A DNA stretch of 64,000 nt from Cryptosporangium minutisporangium (GTDB lineage Bacteria > Actinomycetota > Actinomycetes > Mycobacteriales > Cryptosporangiaceae). The stretch spans positions 1 to 64,000 of the forward strand of contig NZ_BAAAYN010000005.1 in NCBI RefSeq assembly GCF_039536245.1. The letters run 5' to 3'. Under the pieces are notes generated by a model. It had not been told where the DNA came from, did not search any database, and was given only the letters and a program-made list of their open reading frames with translations. How positions within the stretch are numbered: position 1 is the first letter of the stretch; each line of letters starts with the position of its first letter. The translations under genes and the position numbers were made by a program. Positions 32,157 through 42,018 of this stretch are shown here, piece by piece.

Positions 32157-34994
32157 TTAGTCGAGCAGCCCGTGCGCCGAGGCGAACATGGCCACCTGCG
32201 TCCGATTCCCACAGCCGGTCTTCGTCATGATGTTCCGCACGTGATTCGCGGCGGTGTGCTCGCTGAGCGTCAGTGCCCTGGCGATCTCGCGGTTGCTGCA
32301 GCCGGTTCCGACCAGCCGCAGTACCTCCTGCTCGCGCCGAGTGAGACCGGCCGGACGCCCGACGCGCTGGGCCAGCCGGGACCGCAGCCGCACCATTCCG
32401 TGCTGGTCGGCGAGGGCTGCGGCTTCCCGGTGGAGCCGGACCGCGAGGGCTCCGTCACCTCGGGACCGCGCGTGGGCCGACCACGCGGCGAGCGTGTAGG
32501 CGCGGTGCAGGACGCTGCCGGTCCGGTCGTCGAGGTCGAGCGCCGCCTCGAACCGCCGTCCGGCGGACTCCTTGCCCAGCAGGCTCTCGAGCGCGCCGAG
32601 GTACCGGTCGGCGGCGCCGAACACTGCGGCGAACGGGCCCATCAGGAGATTGAGCCCCGCGTAGTCGGCCAGCAGCGGCCGCACCCACGCGGCAGCGTCC
32701 GGGTCCTGCAGCGCTAACGCGGCCTCCGCAACGAACGCCAACGTCGCCGGGCGCCGGGCGGAGTCTCGATGTTCCGCGGACATGTTCCGCAGGTGGGTCA
32801 GCATCCGGCGGGCGGCGTCGTCCAAACCCAGCTCGACGTAGAGGGCGAGCAGCGCAGGCGGCCAGTGTTCCTCCCAGGACTCACGACCGGTGACGAACGC
32901 GCGCGCCGGCTCCACCCCGCCGGTCTCCCGCCGGACCACGAATGACTGGACGCCGTACAGCCCGTCCGCCTCGGAGCCGGTGAACGTGCCGCTGAGCGCG
33001 AGCAGGTCCTCGGTCAACCGGATCGCGTCGTCGAAGCGGGCCTCGATGACCGCGACGCCGTACGCGGCGCACCCGGCGATGTGGCTCCAGTAGCGATGTC
33101 CCGCGGCGACCGCCGTCCGCTCGACGTCGACGCGGGCGGCGGCCAGTTCGCCCGCGTCCCCTCGCTGGTAGGCCAGCGTACAACGGTGGTACGCCGACGG
33201 GCCCAGCAGAAGCCACTGCCCGGTCTGCGCGGCGACGTCGGCGAGTTCCTCCGCGCGGGCCTGCTTGACGTCGTTGACCGTGGGATGGTTGCCGATCTGT
33301 ACCGACGCGGCGAGGGCCGTGCCGAGTCGCACTGGGTCACCGGCGGCACGCGCAGCCGTGATGGCCTGGGCCGCGAGCGCCTCGGCGGCGTCCGCGGCTC
33401 CGCTCTGGGACGTCGCACGGGCGAGGCTGGCCAGCGCGGCCACGTACTGGGGATGCGCTTCGTCCACCTGTGCGTCCGCGATCGCGCGGCGCAATAGCGC
33501 CAGGACGGCGGGGCCGGAGTCGGCGGTGTACCAGGCCACCTCCTCGAACAGCATCGTAGCTACCAGCCGCCGCTCCGGGTCACCCGCGTCGGTCAGGCGC
33601 CGGTACAGGTCACGGGCCTCCGCGAACTCGCAGGCGAGCAGATGGCTGTGCGCCGCCCTGGCAAGCAACGCGTCGCGCCGCGGCGCGTCCGTGCTGTGCG
33701 CGGCTGCCTGCTCGAACAACCCGGCGGCTTCCGCGTGCGCGAGGCAGCGATCGGCGATGTCGGCCGCCTCGGCGAGGTACCGCACCGCGGCGTCGCCGTG
33801 CCCGAGCAGGCTCGCCCCGGCGAAGTGATGCGCCAAGCGGCGGACGGGGGCACCCCGAGCCTCAAGCAAGAGCGCGGCACGTTCGTGGTGCTCGGCGCGT
33901 TCGAGCGACGGGAGCGCGTCCAGAGCCGCCTGCCGGACCAGCTCGTGGACGAAGCGGTAGACCTCGGTCCGGTCCCGCGCCACGTCGAGCAGCCCGGCGT
34001 CCACCAAATCGTCCAACGCAGGAAGGCCGTCGGCACCACGCACCAGCGGCACAACTTCGCTCGCGTCGACCTCCTCCCCGAGGACAGCGGCGACGGTCAG
34101 CGTCGTCCGTTGCTGCGCCGACAGCCCACGGATCCGCTGTCCGAGCGCGTCGGTCACCGCCTGCGGGGCGCGCGCTTCGACAGCACCGGCCTCACGGCAC
34201 AGCTCGCGCAGATAGAACGGGTTTCCCCCGGTGCGGTCGCGGAGCAGAACGGCGGTCCGCATCGCGCGCGGAACCGGTACACCGGACGTCGCGACGAGAT
34301 AGTCGGCGATGCTCTCCGTGTCCAGCGGCGCCAGGTCGAGCCGACGCACGCCGTCGAGTCGGTACTGCCCGGCGATCAGATCGACCAGCGCCTGCGAGCG
34401 GTCCGGCATCGTGGTTCGGTGCGCCCCCAGGACGACCAGCGGCAGGCTCTCGCTGTGCTCGATGACGTAGTCCAGCAACTGCAGCGCCGTCGTTCCGGCC
34501 CGATGCAGGTCATCGAGCAGAAGGACGAGCGGCTGGTGCTCTGCGACGGCGCGCAGGCAACACAGGAACGCCTCGTAGCGAGCGCGACGCTCGTCGATCC
34601 GGGGCTCGGCAGCCGCGGCCGGCTCCGCGTCGTCCGCGAGCACCGCCAGATGACGCGCGGCGCCTTCGGCCCGCAGCGCGCCGGACGTCACAGCGTCCCC
34701 CAGCACGCGGGCCGGCCCGTCGAAAGGCTGATACGGAACGCCGAGGTCCGCCACGCAACGACCATGAAGGACCGCGGCGCCGAGCCGGTGCGTTTCGAGC
34801 GCGATCTCAGTCATCAGCCGCGTCTTCCCCGCGCCAGGCTCGCCGCCGATAAAAATAGCCTGCCGAGCGCCGCCAACGGCTGAGGTCCACGCCTCCTCGA
34901 TCACCGCCAGCTCAGGCGTCCGCCCCACGAACACCGGACGCCGGGTGGCCGACCACTGTCCCGGCAACGCCGGCCGTTCCCACGACAACGACAC
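32157..34994 (-). CDS. LAL-type LuxR-family transcriptional regulator, 945 aa
   Basis: The N-terminal AAA/STAND ATPase has Walker A GGEPGAGKTRL (about residue 49) and Walker B LVLLLDDLHRAG (about 155). A long TPR-like helical middle region follows (about 380-860). The C-terminal LuxR helix-turn-helix is at about 885-940 (LTRREQEVLRLVGTGCSNREIARALTLSEHTAANH). Size and order are typical of MalT/LAL activators that often switch on secondary-metabolite or sugar genes. No biosynthetic cluster is adjacent. The start is a GTG with only a weak ribosome site. Confidence 0.92.
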   Translation of the reverse strand: MSLSWERPALPGQWSATRRPVFVGRTPELAVIEEAWTSAVGGARQAIFIGGEPGAGKTRLMTEIALETHRLGAAVLHGRCVADLGVPYQPFDGPARVLGDAVTSGALRAEGAARHLAVLADDAEPAAAAEPRIDERRARYEAFLCCLRAVAEHQPLVLLLDDLHRAGTTALQLLDYVIEHSESLPLVVLGAHRTTMPDRSQALVDLIAGQYRLDGVRRLDLAPLDTESIADYLVATSGVPVPRAMRTAVLLRDRTGGNPFYLRELCREAGAVEARAPQAVTDALGQRIRGLSAQQRTTLTVAAVLGEEVDASEVVPLVRGADGLPALDDLVDAGLLDVARDRTEVYRFVHELVRQAALDALPSLERAEHHERAALLLEARGAPVRRLAHHFAGASLLGHGDAAVRYLAEAADIADRCLAHAEAAGLFEQAAAHSTDAPRRDALLARAAHSHLLACEFAEARDLYRRLTDAGDPERRLVATMLFEEVAWYTADSGPAVLALLRRAIADAQVDEAHPQYVAALASLARATSQSGAADAAEALAAQAITAARAAGDPVRLGTALAASVQIGNHPTVNDVKQARAEELADVAAQTGQWLLLGPSAYHRCTLAYQRGDAGELAAARVDVERTAVAAGHRYWSHIAGCAAYGVAVIEARFDDAIRLTEDLLALSGTFTGSEADGLYGVQSFVVRRETGGVEPARAFVTGRESWEEHWPPALLALYVELGLDDAARRMLTHLRNMSAEHRDSARRPATLAFVAEAALALQDPDAAAWVRPLLADYAGLNLLMGPFAAVFGAADRYLGALESLLGKESAGRRFEAALDLDDRTGSVLHRAYTLAAWSAHARSRGDGALAVRLHREAAALADQHGMVRLRSRLAQRVGRPAGLTRREQEVLRLVGTGCSNREIARALTLSEHTAANHVRNIMTKTGCGNRTQVAMFASAHGLLD

Positions 34995-35145
34995 ATTCCG
35001 ACGCTACGCGCCGGCACGCCGCGATGTCGATGACAAGAAATCACTAGGAAGCCGAGGGCGAATGTCGGCGGAATCATGTCATGTGCACATGCCCGGTGCT
35101 TCCTACCGTCGAGAAGGTAAAGAAACCTACATTCAGGAGAGATTC

Positions 35146-36012
35146 ATGGTCCTGCCCCTCGACCTGCCACAGATCATTGCCAATCGCGCGGCACTCGCCC
35201 TCGACAAGAACCAGTTCGACAAGCGGAGCACCGCTCTCTTCGGGCCGCGAAAGGTCATTCCTGCGGAGCGCACGCTCGCATCCCGCTTCGTTCTGCCCGG
35301 TAACGCCAAGGCGCGCTCCACCGTCACGACGGCCGGACAGCAGCCCGACGGCTTCGGTAACTCCGTGCAATGGGCGAGCCAGGACACGAGTCTCGCGTTG
35401 GTCATCTTCCTCAACGCGGCCGATCCCATCGGCTTGATGATCAGCGGCGTCACCGATGGCGACCAGATCGAACTCGCGAGCGCCACCGGCCTGGCGTCGT
35501 TCAAAGAGAGCGTCCAGAACGAAGGAGTCGCATCGCTCATCGGCCTGGTCGCGGCAGGCGCCAGCGTCACGGCGGCAGCGTTCGGTGCGCCGCAACTCGC
35601 CCCGGCGATCAGCGCGGCGAGCGCCTACGCCCAAGACCGATTCAAGGAGAAGCAGGTCCGCACCGGAATCCGCGATCCGTTCGGCGAACAGCCGTCCGAC
35701 GGCCACAAGGCGAAGCAGGAGGGCGGCGTCCTGATCAGCCTTCCCGCAGCCGGTCGAGCCTTCTACAGCGGCGATAGTGACCACCGCAATCGCTGGATCA
35801 AGGAACCGGGAACACGGGACGACGCCCACCGCCCCAGCCACGTGCGCAACGCCTTCTATTTGCGGCCGCGCCCGCACCACAAACGGCGCGCCACCTCGGA
35901 CGGCGATTTCCTCATCTACCCGTGGGATCACAAGTTCGACGACAACCGCGGCTTCTACCGACTCCACGTTCTGCTGCGCCGGATGCCCCCGACCGATCCG
36001 GACATCGACTGA
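35146..36012 (+). CDS. Hypothetical protein, 288 aa
   Basis: ATG 35146 has AGGAGAG about seven bases upstream, so it is strongly preferred over longer frames. The N-terminal half is beta-rich and hydrophilic. The middle (about residues 125-165) has an Ala/Gly-rich segment (LIGLVAAGASVTAAAFGAP) that could insert in a membrane or form a pore-like helix pair. The C-terminus is rich in Arg, His and aromatics (YPWDHKFDDNRGFYRLHVLLRRM). I recognise no family. It is the first of three same-strand genes with a lipoprotein and a membrane protein. Confidence 0.65.
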   Translation: MVLPLDLPQIIANRAALALDKNQFDKRSTALFGPRKVIPAERTLASRFVLPGNAKARSTVTTAGQQPDGFGNSVQWASQDTSLALVIFLNAADPIGLMISGVTDGDQIELASATGLASFKESVQNEGVASLIGLVAAGASVTAAAFGAPQLAPAISAASAYAQDRFKEKQVRTGIRDPFGEQPSDGHKAKQEGGVLISLPAAGRAFYSGDSDHRNRWIKEPGTRDDAHRPSHVRNAFYLRPRPHHKRRATSDGDFLIYPWDHKFDDNRGFYRLHVLLRRMPPTDPDID

Positions 36013-36092
36013 GAGATCGGTCCTCAACGAGGACGCCACCGGGCGGCGCTTCGCCCGGTGGCATCGCCGTCCGGCCGACCGAGGAGTCATTC

Positions 36093-36800
36093 ATGCCGCA
36101 CCGAACTCATCATCTCCTATGTCTGATCGGCCTGGTCCTCGTCGCCACGTTCGGCTGCGGCGACAACGGCGATCAGCCGCCCCCGGAATCGGACACAACC
36201 ACGGCGGCCTCGTGGGGCGATCCGACGCCGGAGACTGAGAGCGACGGCGACGAGCCGAACACCGAGGGGCAAGGGCCGGAAAAACCGGCGGGTGAGGAAG
36301 AGAGGCCCTACGTCAACGTCCCTCAACTGCCCGCCGGCGGCCGCCGCACGGATCTGCCCGCGATCGACGTCGCCCACTGTGTCTCGATCACCATGCTCGA
36401 GGAGGTACCTGCTGGACTCACCGCCACGGTGACCGAGATCGGGCTGGCTCCCACCAACGTGATCGAGTTACGGCGCGGCGCCTGCGGAGGCCCGCCGTCC
36501 TGCCGCGGTTACACGTTCACCGCCGAGGGTGGCCGATGCGTGGTGAAGGTGGTCGCGAGGTCGCTCCACGACCGAACGAAAGACGGCTCGGACGCGCAGT
36601 TGACCCTGGCCGGGCACGTCTCGTGCAGCCCCGACGCCCGAGAGGCCTGCGCGCGTTGGATCGAGGACGCGAGGACGCGCGAAGCCACTGTGGGGCTGGA
36701 CGCGCCGCGGGAGGACGTGAGCCCCGAGCCTGACGACGACCCCCACCCCGAGGGTTCCCCGCCTACCCCGAGCGACCACAGTTCGGCCTCCGATGATTGA
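36093..36800 (+). CDS. Hypothetical lipoprotein, 235 aa
   Basis: A signal peptide ends in VATFGCGD (lipidated Cys about residue 22). A Pro/Glu/Asp/Thr linker follows to about residue 70, then a small domain (about 80-205) containing five cysteines that probably form disulfides outside the cell. The tail is acidic and Pro-rich. GAGGAG precedes ATG at good spacing. It overlaps the next membrane gene by 8 bases, so the two products may act together at the envelope. The fold is unknown. Confidence 0.7.
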   Translation: MPHRTHHLLCLIGLVLVATFGCGDNGDQPPPESDTTTAASWGDPTPETESDGDEPNTEGQGPEKPAGEEERPYVNVPQLPAGGRRTDLPAIDVAHCVSITMLEEVPAGLTATVTEIGLAPTNVIELRRGACGGPPSCRGYTFTAEGGRCVVKVVARSLHDRTKDGSDAQLTLAGHVSCSPDAREACARWIEDARTREATVGLDAPREDVSPEPDDDPHPEGSPPTPSDHSSASDD

Positions 36801-37755
36801 CGCCGGCACCGAGCCGGAACCCGGTGGGTTCCCCCGCTGGCTGCCGGCGTGGGCTGCGGCGATCGGACCGGTGACCCTGATCAGCGCGGTGCTGTTCTAC
36901 TTCGGGTACGTCTCCTCGCGTGCCCAGTACGAGTACTTCGGTGTCGACGTAGACGTCATCGGGCTCGGTACACGGGACTACATCATGCGCAGCCCTCAGC
37001 CATTGCTCGTGCCCTTGCTAACCCTGACGCTCCTTGGCGCGGGCGGCCTGCTGGTGCACCTGCTGTTGCATCGACGCGTCCTGGCAGTGCTGGCCTCGCC
37101 TTCCGTCAGCGACGTCGTCCGAACGCGGCGAGCCCACCAGGCTCGCCGGATCACCCGTGCGGCGATCACGCTGGGTGCGTTCCTGCTGACATCCGGCATC
37201 GCACTGCTGTTCGCGTACGAGACGCTCCAGGAATGGCCAGCCTACGCGTTGGTTACGCCGGCACTGCTGATCTGCGGCGCGAGCCTCGTCGCGTACGCGT
37301 GGCGCTTCGCCGACCTGATCACGGCCGCAGCCCCGGCTTCCGAAGCACCAGCACCTGTCGACGCCGACCCCGCACCGGGGCTCCGTCGCTCCGCGCGCTT
37401 CCTCGTGTACCTGCTCCTGGTGACCGCGATCTTCTGGGCAACGGCCACGGTCGCCCAGCTGACCGGCCGTGGTCTGGCCCGCGAGGTGGCGGCCGACCCC
37501 GAACGCCTCCCCCGCGTCATTCTCGACACACGGGAGCGGCTCTACCTGCGCAACGGCATCGTCGAGGAGACACAACTGCCCAACGCGGAACACCAGGAGT
37601 TCCGTTACCGCTACCGACGACTGCGGCTGCTGGTAATCGGCGAGGACCGAATGCTCCTGGTACCCGACGTCTGGTCAGCGAGCAACTCAACGATCATCGT
37701 CCCGATCGACGAGTCCATGCGGATGCAGTTCCAGTTCCAGAACGATGCCCCCTGA
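36793..37755 (+). CDS. Membrane protein, 320 aa
   Basis: Four TM segments are visible (about residues 22-42, 70-92, 120-138 and 148-168), with a fifth at about 205-225, followed by a soluble domain of about 90 residues rich in Arg and Tyr (EFRYRYRRLRLLVIGEDRMLLVP). The start lies inside the end of the lipoprotein gene (8-base overlap). No family is recognised. Actinomycetes often have similar proteins with a C-terminal beta domain after multiple TMs. Confidence 0.7.
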   Translation: MIDAGTEPEPGGFPRWLPAWAAAIGPVTLISAVLFYFGYVSSRAQYEYFGVDVDVIGLGTRDYIMRSPQPLLVPLLTLTLLGAGGLLVHLLLHRRVLAVLASPSVSDVVRTRRAHQARRITRAAITLGAFLLTSGIALLFAYETLQEWPAYALVTPALLICGASLVAYAWRFADLITAAAPASEAPAPVDADPAPGLRRSARFLVYLLLVTAIFWATATVAQLTGRGLAREVAADPERLPRVILDTRERLYLRNGIVEETQLPNAEHQEFRYRYRRLRLLVIGEDRMLLVPDVWSASNSTIIVPIDESMRMQFQFQNDAP

Positions 37756-37785
37756 GATCCGATAGTGCCGGGCGCGGTGACCTGC

Positions 37786-38187
37786 TCACCACGCATCCCA
37801 CGGATCGTGTGGATGCAACTCCAGCAGCGCGCCGACGTGCTCCGCTCGGAGCGTCCCCCGGAAGTTCTGCCGGCCGAACTCGATGCTCCCGGACCGTGGC
37901 CGCAGCAGCGCCACCCTGCGGTAGTGAAGCTCGACGACGAAGAACGAATCAGGTTGCTCAGCGACCGCGGGCAGCAGCGCTTTGGACCGAGCGAAGGTCG
38001 GCGGCCAGATCGGGAATCCAGTCCGGGCGTTGCTGGGCGTAGGCGCGGCCGGCCAGCCCGACGCCCGGCTGCCCGTCAGCGGGTTGTCCTCACCGTCGTG
38101 TTCCCATGCCACGTCGAGCGCCGGTGTTCGCGCGACCTCTGTCACCGCGTCTTCCAGCCGCCGGGCACGTGCGGCGGCCGCCACCAC
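37786..38187 (-). CDS. Hypothetical protein, 133 aa
   Basis: The C-terminal ~60 residues (SFFVVELHYRRVALLRPRSG and following) look like a folded domain, while the N-terminus is Ala/Arg-rich and uncertain. It overlaps the upstream gene's end by 46 bp, so the true start is probably further in. No homologue comes to mind. Confidence 0.4.
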   Translation of the reverse strand: MVAAAARARRLEDAVTEVARTPALDVAWEHDGEDNPLTGSRASGWPAAPTPSNARTGFPIWPPTFARSKALLPAVAEQPDSFFVVELHYRRVALLRPRSGSIEFGRQNFRGTLRAEHVGALLELHPHDPWDAW

Positions 38188-38861
38188 GGCGGTTCAGCGG
38201 CCCGGCAGCGGAGTCGTCCGCCAGTCCATTTGCGCAGCGCCCGGTCGATGCGGCGCACATGTCCACCGGGGCAGATCAGTGTGTTCACGGCGAGCGGGGT
38301 TCCGAACCAGTCGAGGGTCTCGCCGAGTCGCCGATCGGCGGTCGCCCGGCTGGGACGGGAGTCGCCGCCGCCCGCGCGGTAGGTGGCGACGAGCGCGTGC
38401 GTTCGTTCGGCCGGCCAGACGCCGTCAGCGAGGTCGAGGCAGAACCACCACGACTGCGCCGCGCCCGGCCGGAACGCCGCTGCCGAGACCTGGTCCCAGC
38501 CGGCGACGACGTCCGGCGGCGGGACGTCCGCGCCCGCGTCGAGCGGAAGCGCCGCGGTGTATCGGACGCCGTCGGGGCGCAATTCGAGCGCGCGGCCGCT
38601 CCGGAGCTCCCGCCACCCGTACCGAGTCCACAGGTCGGTGGCGCCGTCCGCGATCATCGGCGCGCCCCAATCGACCAGGTAAAGCCCGGGCAAGGCCCAC
38701 AGCAACATCGCCGGGATGCCGCCGCCGGCGGCATGGATAACGAACCCTCCGGCGATCGCCGCGGCCGTCATCGCGAGTCCGAGGACCATCTTGAGCAGGC
38801 CCAACGGCACCGAGCGGCCTCGGTGAACCAGCAGCAGCGACCGCCGCGGTCGGCTGAACAC
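38142..38861 (-). CDS. Membrane-anchored hypothetical protein, 239 aa
   Basis: Two N-terminal TM segments (about residues 22-42 and 48-65) precede a soluble domain of about 165 residues. It starts with GWRELRSGRALELRPDGVRY, a pattern seen in PH-like or DUF3093-like domains. Cys and Trp (WWFCLDLADG) mark its core. It is followed by the overlapping small hypothetical gene, so the pair is probably co-transcribed. Function is unknown. Confidence 0.6.
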   Translation of the reverse strand: MFSRPRRSLLLVHRGRSVPLGLLKMVLGLAMTAAAIAGGFVIHAAGGGIPAMLLWALPGLYLVDWGAPMIADGATDLWTRYGWRELRSGRALELRPDGVRYTAALPLDAGADVPPPDVVAGWDQVSAAAFRPGAAQSWWFCLDLADGVWPAERTHALVATYRAGGGDSRPSRATADRRLGETLDWFGTPLAVNTLICPGGHVRRIDRALRKWTGGRLRCRAAEPPWWRPPHVPGGWKTR

Positions 38862-39430
38862 AATCGCGAACGTATCAACGCAGTCACACCGAGGATCCGA
38901 ACTTGGGGCAGTCCCGCTACCTGCCTGGGAGGCCTGCCTTCACGGTGTGCGTGGCGATCTCACGCCAGCGACGGCGCTCTCGGCATTTGTCACCCAGCCG
39001 ATCTACGCCGCCAATCTGCGAAGCGCGCTCGCCCAGCGCGGACACCTGGCCGCACGAGTTGACGCAACAGCGGACCCACCGGCTCGTGGCCGGACCGGTT
39101 CCCGCGGCGCGCCGGCCGACGACGGTCGCCAGCGGGCACGTGCCGATACCGTGACCGGCCGTTCGCGTAAGCCAGCCGACCAACCACGGCGTACACCGGC
39201 GCCGCTCATGAAACTCCCGCGACCCTGGCAGACCCCCGGGCACGGCCCTCGCCTGCGCCCCTGAACGTTCCGGCTCTCCGCTACGCGAGGGAAGGTGGTG
39301 CGGCTAGCACCTCGGACACCAGGGGACACCGCATCCAGCCGCGCGGGCACGCGCTGGACCCGTGACCACCGGGACAACGGGACCAGGTGCCTCGGAGGGG
39401 CGCTGCGCGCCCAGGGCCACGTAATTTCCG
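38862..39430. other. Gene-free region
   Basis: About 570 bases have no credible coding frame on either strand and no recognisable structure. It borders the IS3-end remnant at 39431. Confidence 0.5.
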
Positions 39431-39490
39431 GGGGCTGCTGCAGGGATCTGTGACATGTGGGATCGCTGGGCTATGTGCCGGGCTGGAAGG
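39431..39490 (+). repeat. Solo left end of an IS3-family element
   Basis: These 60 bases match 51608-51667 at roughly 50 positions, including ggatctgtgacatgtg and gccgggctggaagg. The 51.6-kb copy runs directly into an IS3 orfA, so this is an orphaned left end. Nothing of the transposase follows. Confidence 0.65.
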
Positions 39491-39714
39491 GGTCTCCAGA
39501 CCTTCCGGGAGATCAGTTACTTCCGGGCTGTTTGACGCGCCACAGACTGACTACGGTGCCCTGACATGACGGGCGAACGATCTGACTCCGCGGAAGACCA
39601 TCGGACTCAGCGACCGACCTGCTCCGGCGAACGCCGAGCGCTAACCGACAGCACCCCCCTCTGCGTGCGCTCCCGGAACATCAGACGGGACAGGCTGCTC
39701 AGCGGCGGAACGCG

Positions 39715-41811
39715 GTGACTCGGCCCGACTGGGGCCGCCTTGCAGCCACCGCAGCCCTGACAGTTGCCGCCGGTGTCGCGATCAACCAAGTTCTCGACGG
39801 CGATGGCATCAAATGGGTGTGGCTACTGTTCGCAGTCGCGGTCGCGATGGTCGGCGGATATCTCACGTGGCCCCAGAACCTGCGAGCCGAGCAATCCAAT
39901 GCCCAGGCCAGACCCGCAGACCAAGCCGAGACGCTGAAGGCACTGGCCGCCGCAGTCCAAGTGGTATGGGAACCCGAGCTACGGCGACGCCGCCTTCACC
40001 ATCCCCACCCGCTTCCGACGGCCTGGAACACGCTCGGACCGCCGCTTTCCGACCATTGGGCCAACATCCGCAGCGACGGCCGCGAGGAATCGCTTGATCT
40101 CGACGGTGTGGTCGACCGAGACCATCCTGACGCCCTGCATCGGATTGTCCGAGACACACGGCTTCGTGGCCGAATCGTCGTCCTCGGCGAGCCAGGATCA
40201 GGCAAGACCGCACTGATGCTGCGCGCCGTCGTGCGACTCATCGACGAGCGGGCGGCGACTGACCGCGTGCCGGTCCTGTTGCGCCTGTCGACCTGGGATC
40301 CCGACCAGCAGTCCCTGGACCAGTGGATCGCCGCACGGCTCGAGGTCGACTACGGCCAACGCGCACGGATTCCTCGTCGGCTTCTCCTCCCACTGCTCGA
40401 CGGTCTGGACGAGATGCCCACCGCGCGACGACCTCGTGCACTGGCCGCGATCAGTAACACCTTCGACCCGGACGCACCGCTCCTCCTGACCAGTCGGACG
40501 CGCGAGTTCTGCGAGGCACTGGGCGTAGCCAGGCCGCGTCCTCTCGCGGCTGCGGCGATCGTGGAGCTCACACCGTTGCCAGCGGCGCTGGTTCGGCGCT
40601 ACCTGCAGCACACCGGACACCACGGTGTCGCTTGGCACCAACTGTTCCGGCGCGATGCAGAGAACGGAGGGCACCTGGCTGCCGCCCTGGACCAACCACT
40701 CTGGGTGGACCTGGCCCGCGAGGCTTACAACCGACCGAGTCAGGCAGGTGACGAGCTGGCCGAGTTGCTCACACTCCCGAATCGGGAAGCCGTTCACGCT
40801 CGCCTGCTCGATCGCTTGGTCCCTGCGCTCTATGTCGATCCCTCCAGTAACCCTTCCGACGGAGACCGGTGGCATCGCACCCATGCCGAGCGATGGCTGC
40901 GGTTCCTCGCGGCTGACATGTGCGCACGCCGCACCCAGGACATCGCGTGGTGGGAGCTGGCCACCGCGGTCCCGCGATTCGTCCGCGCCTGTTACCTGCT
41001 GACGGTCGGCATTGCTGGTGGCCTGGCCGTCGGCCTGGTGCTCGGACTAGCGACCAACTCGCTGACTGCAGTCGTGCTCGGGCTTTGCGTCGGACTCGTG
41101 GGAGGGATTTTGTCCTGGCGCCGGACTGTGCCCCAGCCGTCTCGCCATCGGCTGCGCTGGCGCCGGACCCATCGACGGCTGCCGGTCCGTGTACTCGCGG
41201 GCCTCGCCGAGGCTCTTCCTGCAGGAATCGCGGGCGGCCTGGCGATCGGACTCGCGGCCGGAATTGCTGGTGGGTTCCACATTGGAGCGATGGCGGGCTT
41301 GGTCTACGGACTCATGGCGACAGCAGGCATCGGCTTGGTCGGCGAGTTCACCACCCTCTCGCGCGAAGACGACGCCGAACGACCAGTCGTTCTCGCCCCC
41401 GCCGACCTCCTCCGAAGCGACCGGCGCCGCCACCTGAGCATGGGCATGGTCGGAGGCCTGCTCGGCGCCCTCGTCCTAGGCGTCCCCCTGGGCATCTGGG
41501 TCGAGCCAACCGTCGGACTGACGGCAGGTCTGGCCTATGCCGTTGCGGGACCGCTGGTCAGCGCTCTCGGACGAAGCGGATGGGGCTGGCTCCAGATGGC
41601 CAGGCTGTGGTGGAGCGGCAGACAAGAGCTGCCCTGGCGGCTCATGGCTTTCCTCGCAGACGCACACCGGCGCGGCGTCCTGCAGCAGGCAGGCGCGGTC
41701 TATCAGTTCCGACATGCCTTGTTGCGGGACCGTCTCGCGAGCACCGAACCGACGAGCGAAGCCTCGGCCGACCAAGAGCACTACCGTCCGGCACCCGCAG
41801 AGCCCGCTTAG
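39715..41811 (+). CDS. Membrane-anchored NACHT-domain NTPase, 698 aa
   Basis: Two TM helices (about residues 8-25 and 33-51) open the protein. A NACHT ATPase follows: Walker A GEPGSGKTALM (about 158-168), the distal D/E-rich Walker B PLLDGLDEMP (about 226-235) and the LLTSRTREF sensor. The C-terminal ~280 residues contain several Gly/Ala-rich membrane segments (GIAGGLAVGLVLGLATNS and similar, about 420-640) rather than the usual LRR or TPR sensor. STAND NTPases of this family act in signalling and anti-phage defence. The TM-rich C-terminus suggests a membrane-acting effector or sensor, but that is inference. A strong terminator follows at 41995. Confidence 0.85.
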   Translation: MTRPDWGRLAATAALTVAAGVAINQVLDGDGIKWVWLLFAVAVAMVGGYLTWPQNLRAEQSNAQARPADQAETLKALAAAVQVVWEPELRRRRLHHPHPLPTAWNTLGPPLSDHWANIRSDGREESLDLDGVVDRDHPDALHRIVRDTRLRGRIVVLGEPGSGKTALMLRAVVRLIDERAATDRVPVLLRLSTWDPDQQSLDQWIAARLEVDYGQRARIPRRLLLPLLDGLDEMPTARRPRALAAISNTFDPDAPLLLTSRTREFCEALGVARPRPLAAAAIVELTPLPAALVRRYLQHTGHHGVAWHQLFRRDAENGGHLAAALDQPLWVDLAREAYNRPSQAGDELAELLTLPNREAVHARLLDRLVPALYVDPSSNPSDGDRWHRTHAERWLRFLAADMCARRTQDIAWWELATAVPRFVRACYLLTVGIAGGLAVGLVLGLATNSLTAVVLGLCVGLVGGILSWRRTVPQPSRHRLRWRRTHRRLPVRVLAGLAEALPAGIAGGLAIGLAAGIAGGFHIGAMAGLVYGLMATAGIGLVGEFTTLSREDDAERPVVLAPADLLRSDRRRHLSMGMVGGLLGALVLGVPLGIWVEPTVGLTAGLAYAVAGPLVSALGRSGWGWLQMARLWWSGRQELPWRLMAFLADAHRRGVLQQAGAVYQFRHALLRDRLASTEPTSEASADQEHYRPAPAEPA

Positions 41812-41994
41812 GTGGATCTATCCGCCGATCGCGATCAGGCCGGTCAGCTGCGAGCCCGCCCCCACCACATCGGCGCATCGCAGATACGAACCTTTCTCCG
41901 AAATCGGCGCTTCGCACGGCTCCAAGCGAATCCACGTCACCGATCCGATCGAGGGCGGACCGGGCCGCGAACATCGCGCGCCATGAAACGTTTC

Positions 41995-42018
41995 TCCTCC
42001 GCCCTACTGGGCGGAGGA
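41995..42018 (+). terminator. Strong hairpin downstream of NACHT gene
   Basis: TCCTCCGCCC (41995-42004), a 4-nt loop, and the exact complement (42009-42018) give a 10-bp GC-rich stem. It is flanked on both sides by GAAACGTT. It lies 184 bp past the NACHT stop. Confidence 0.6.
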
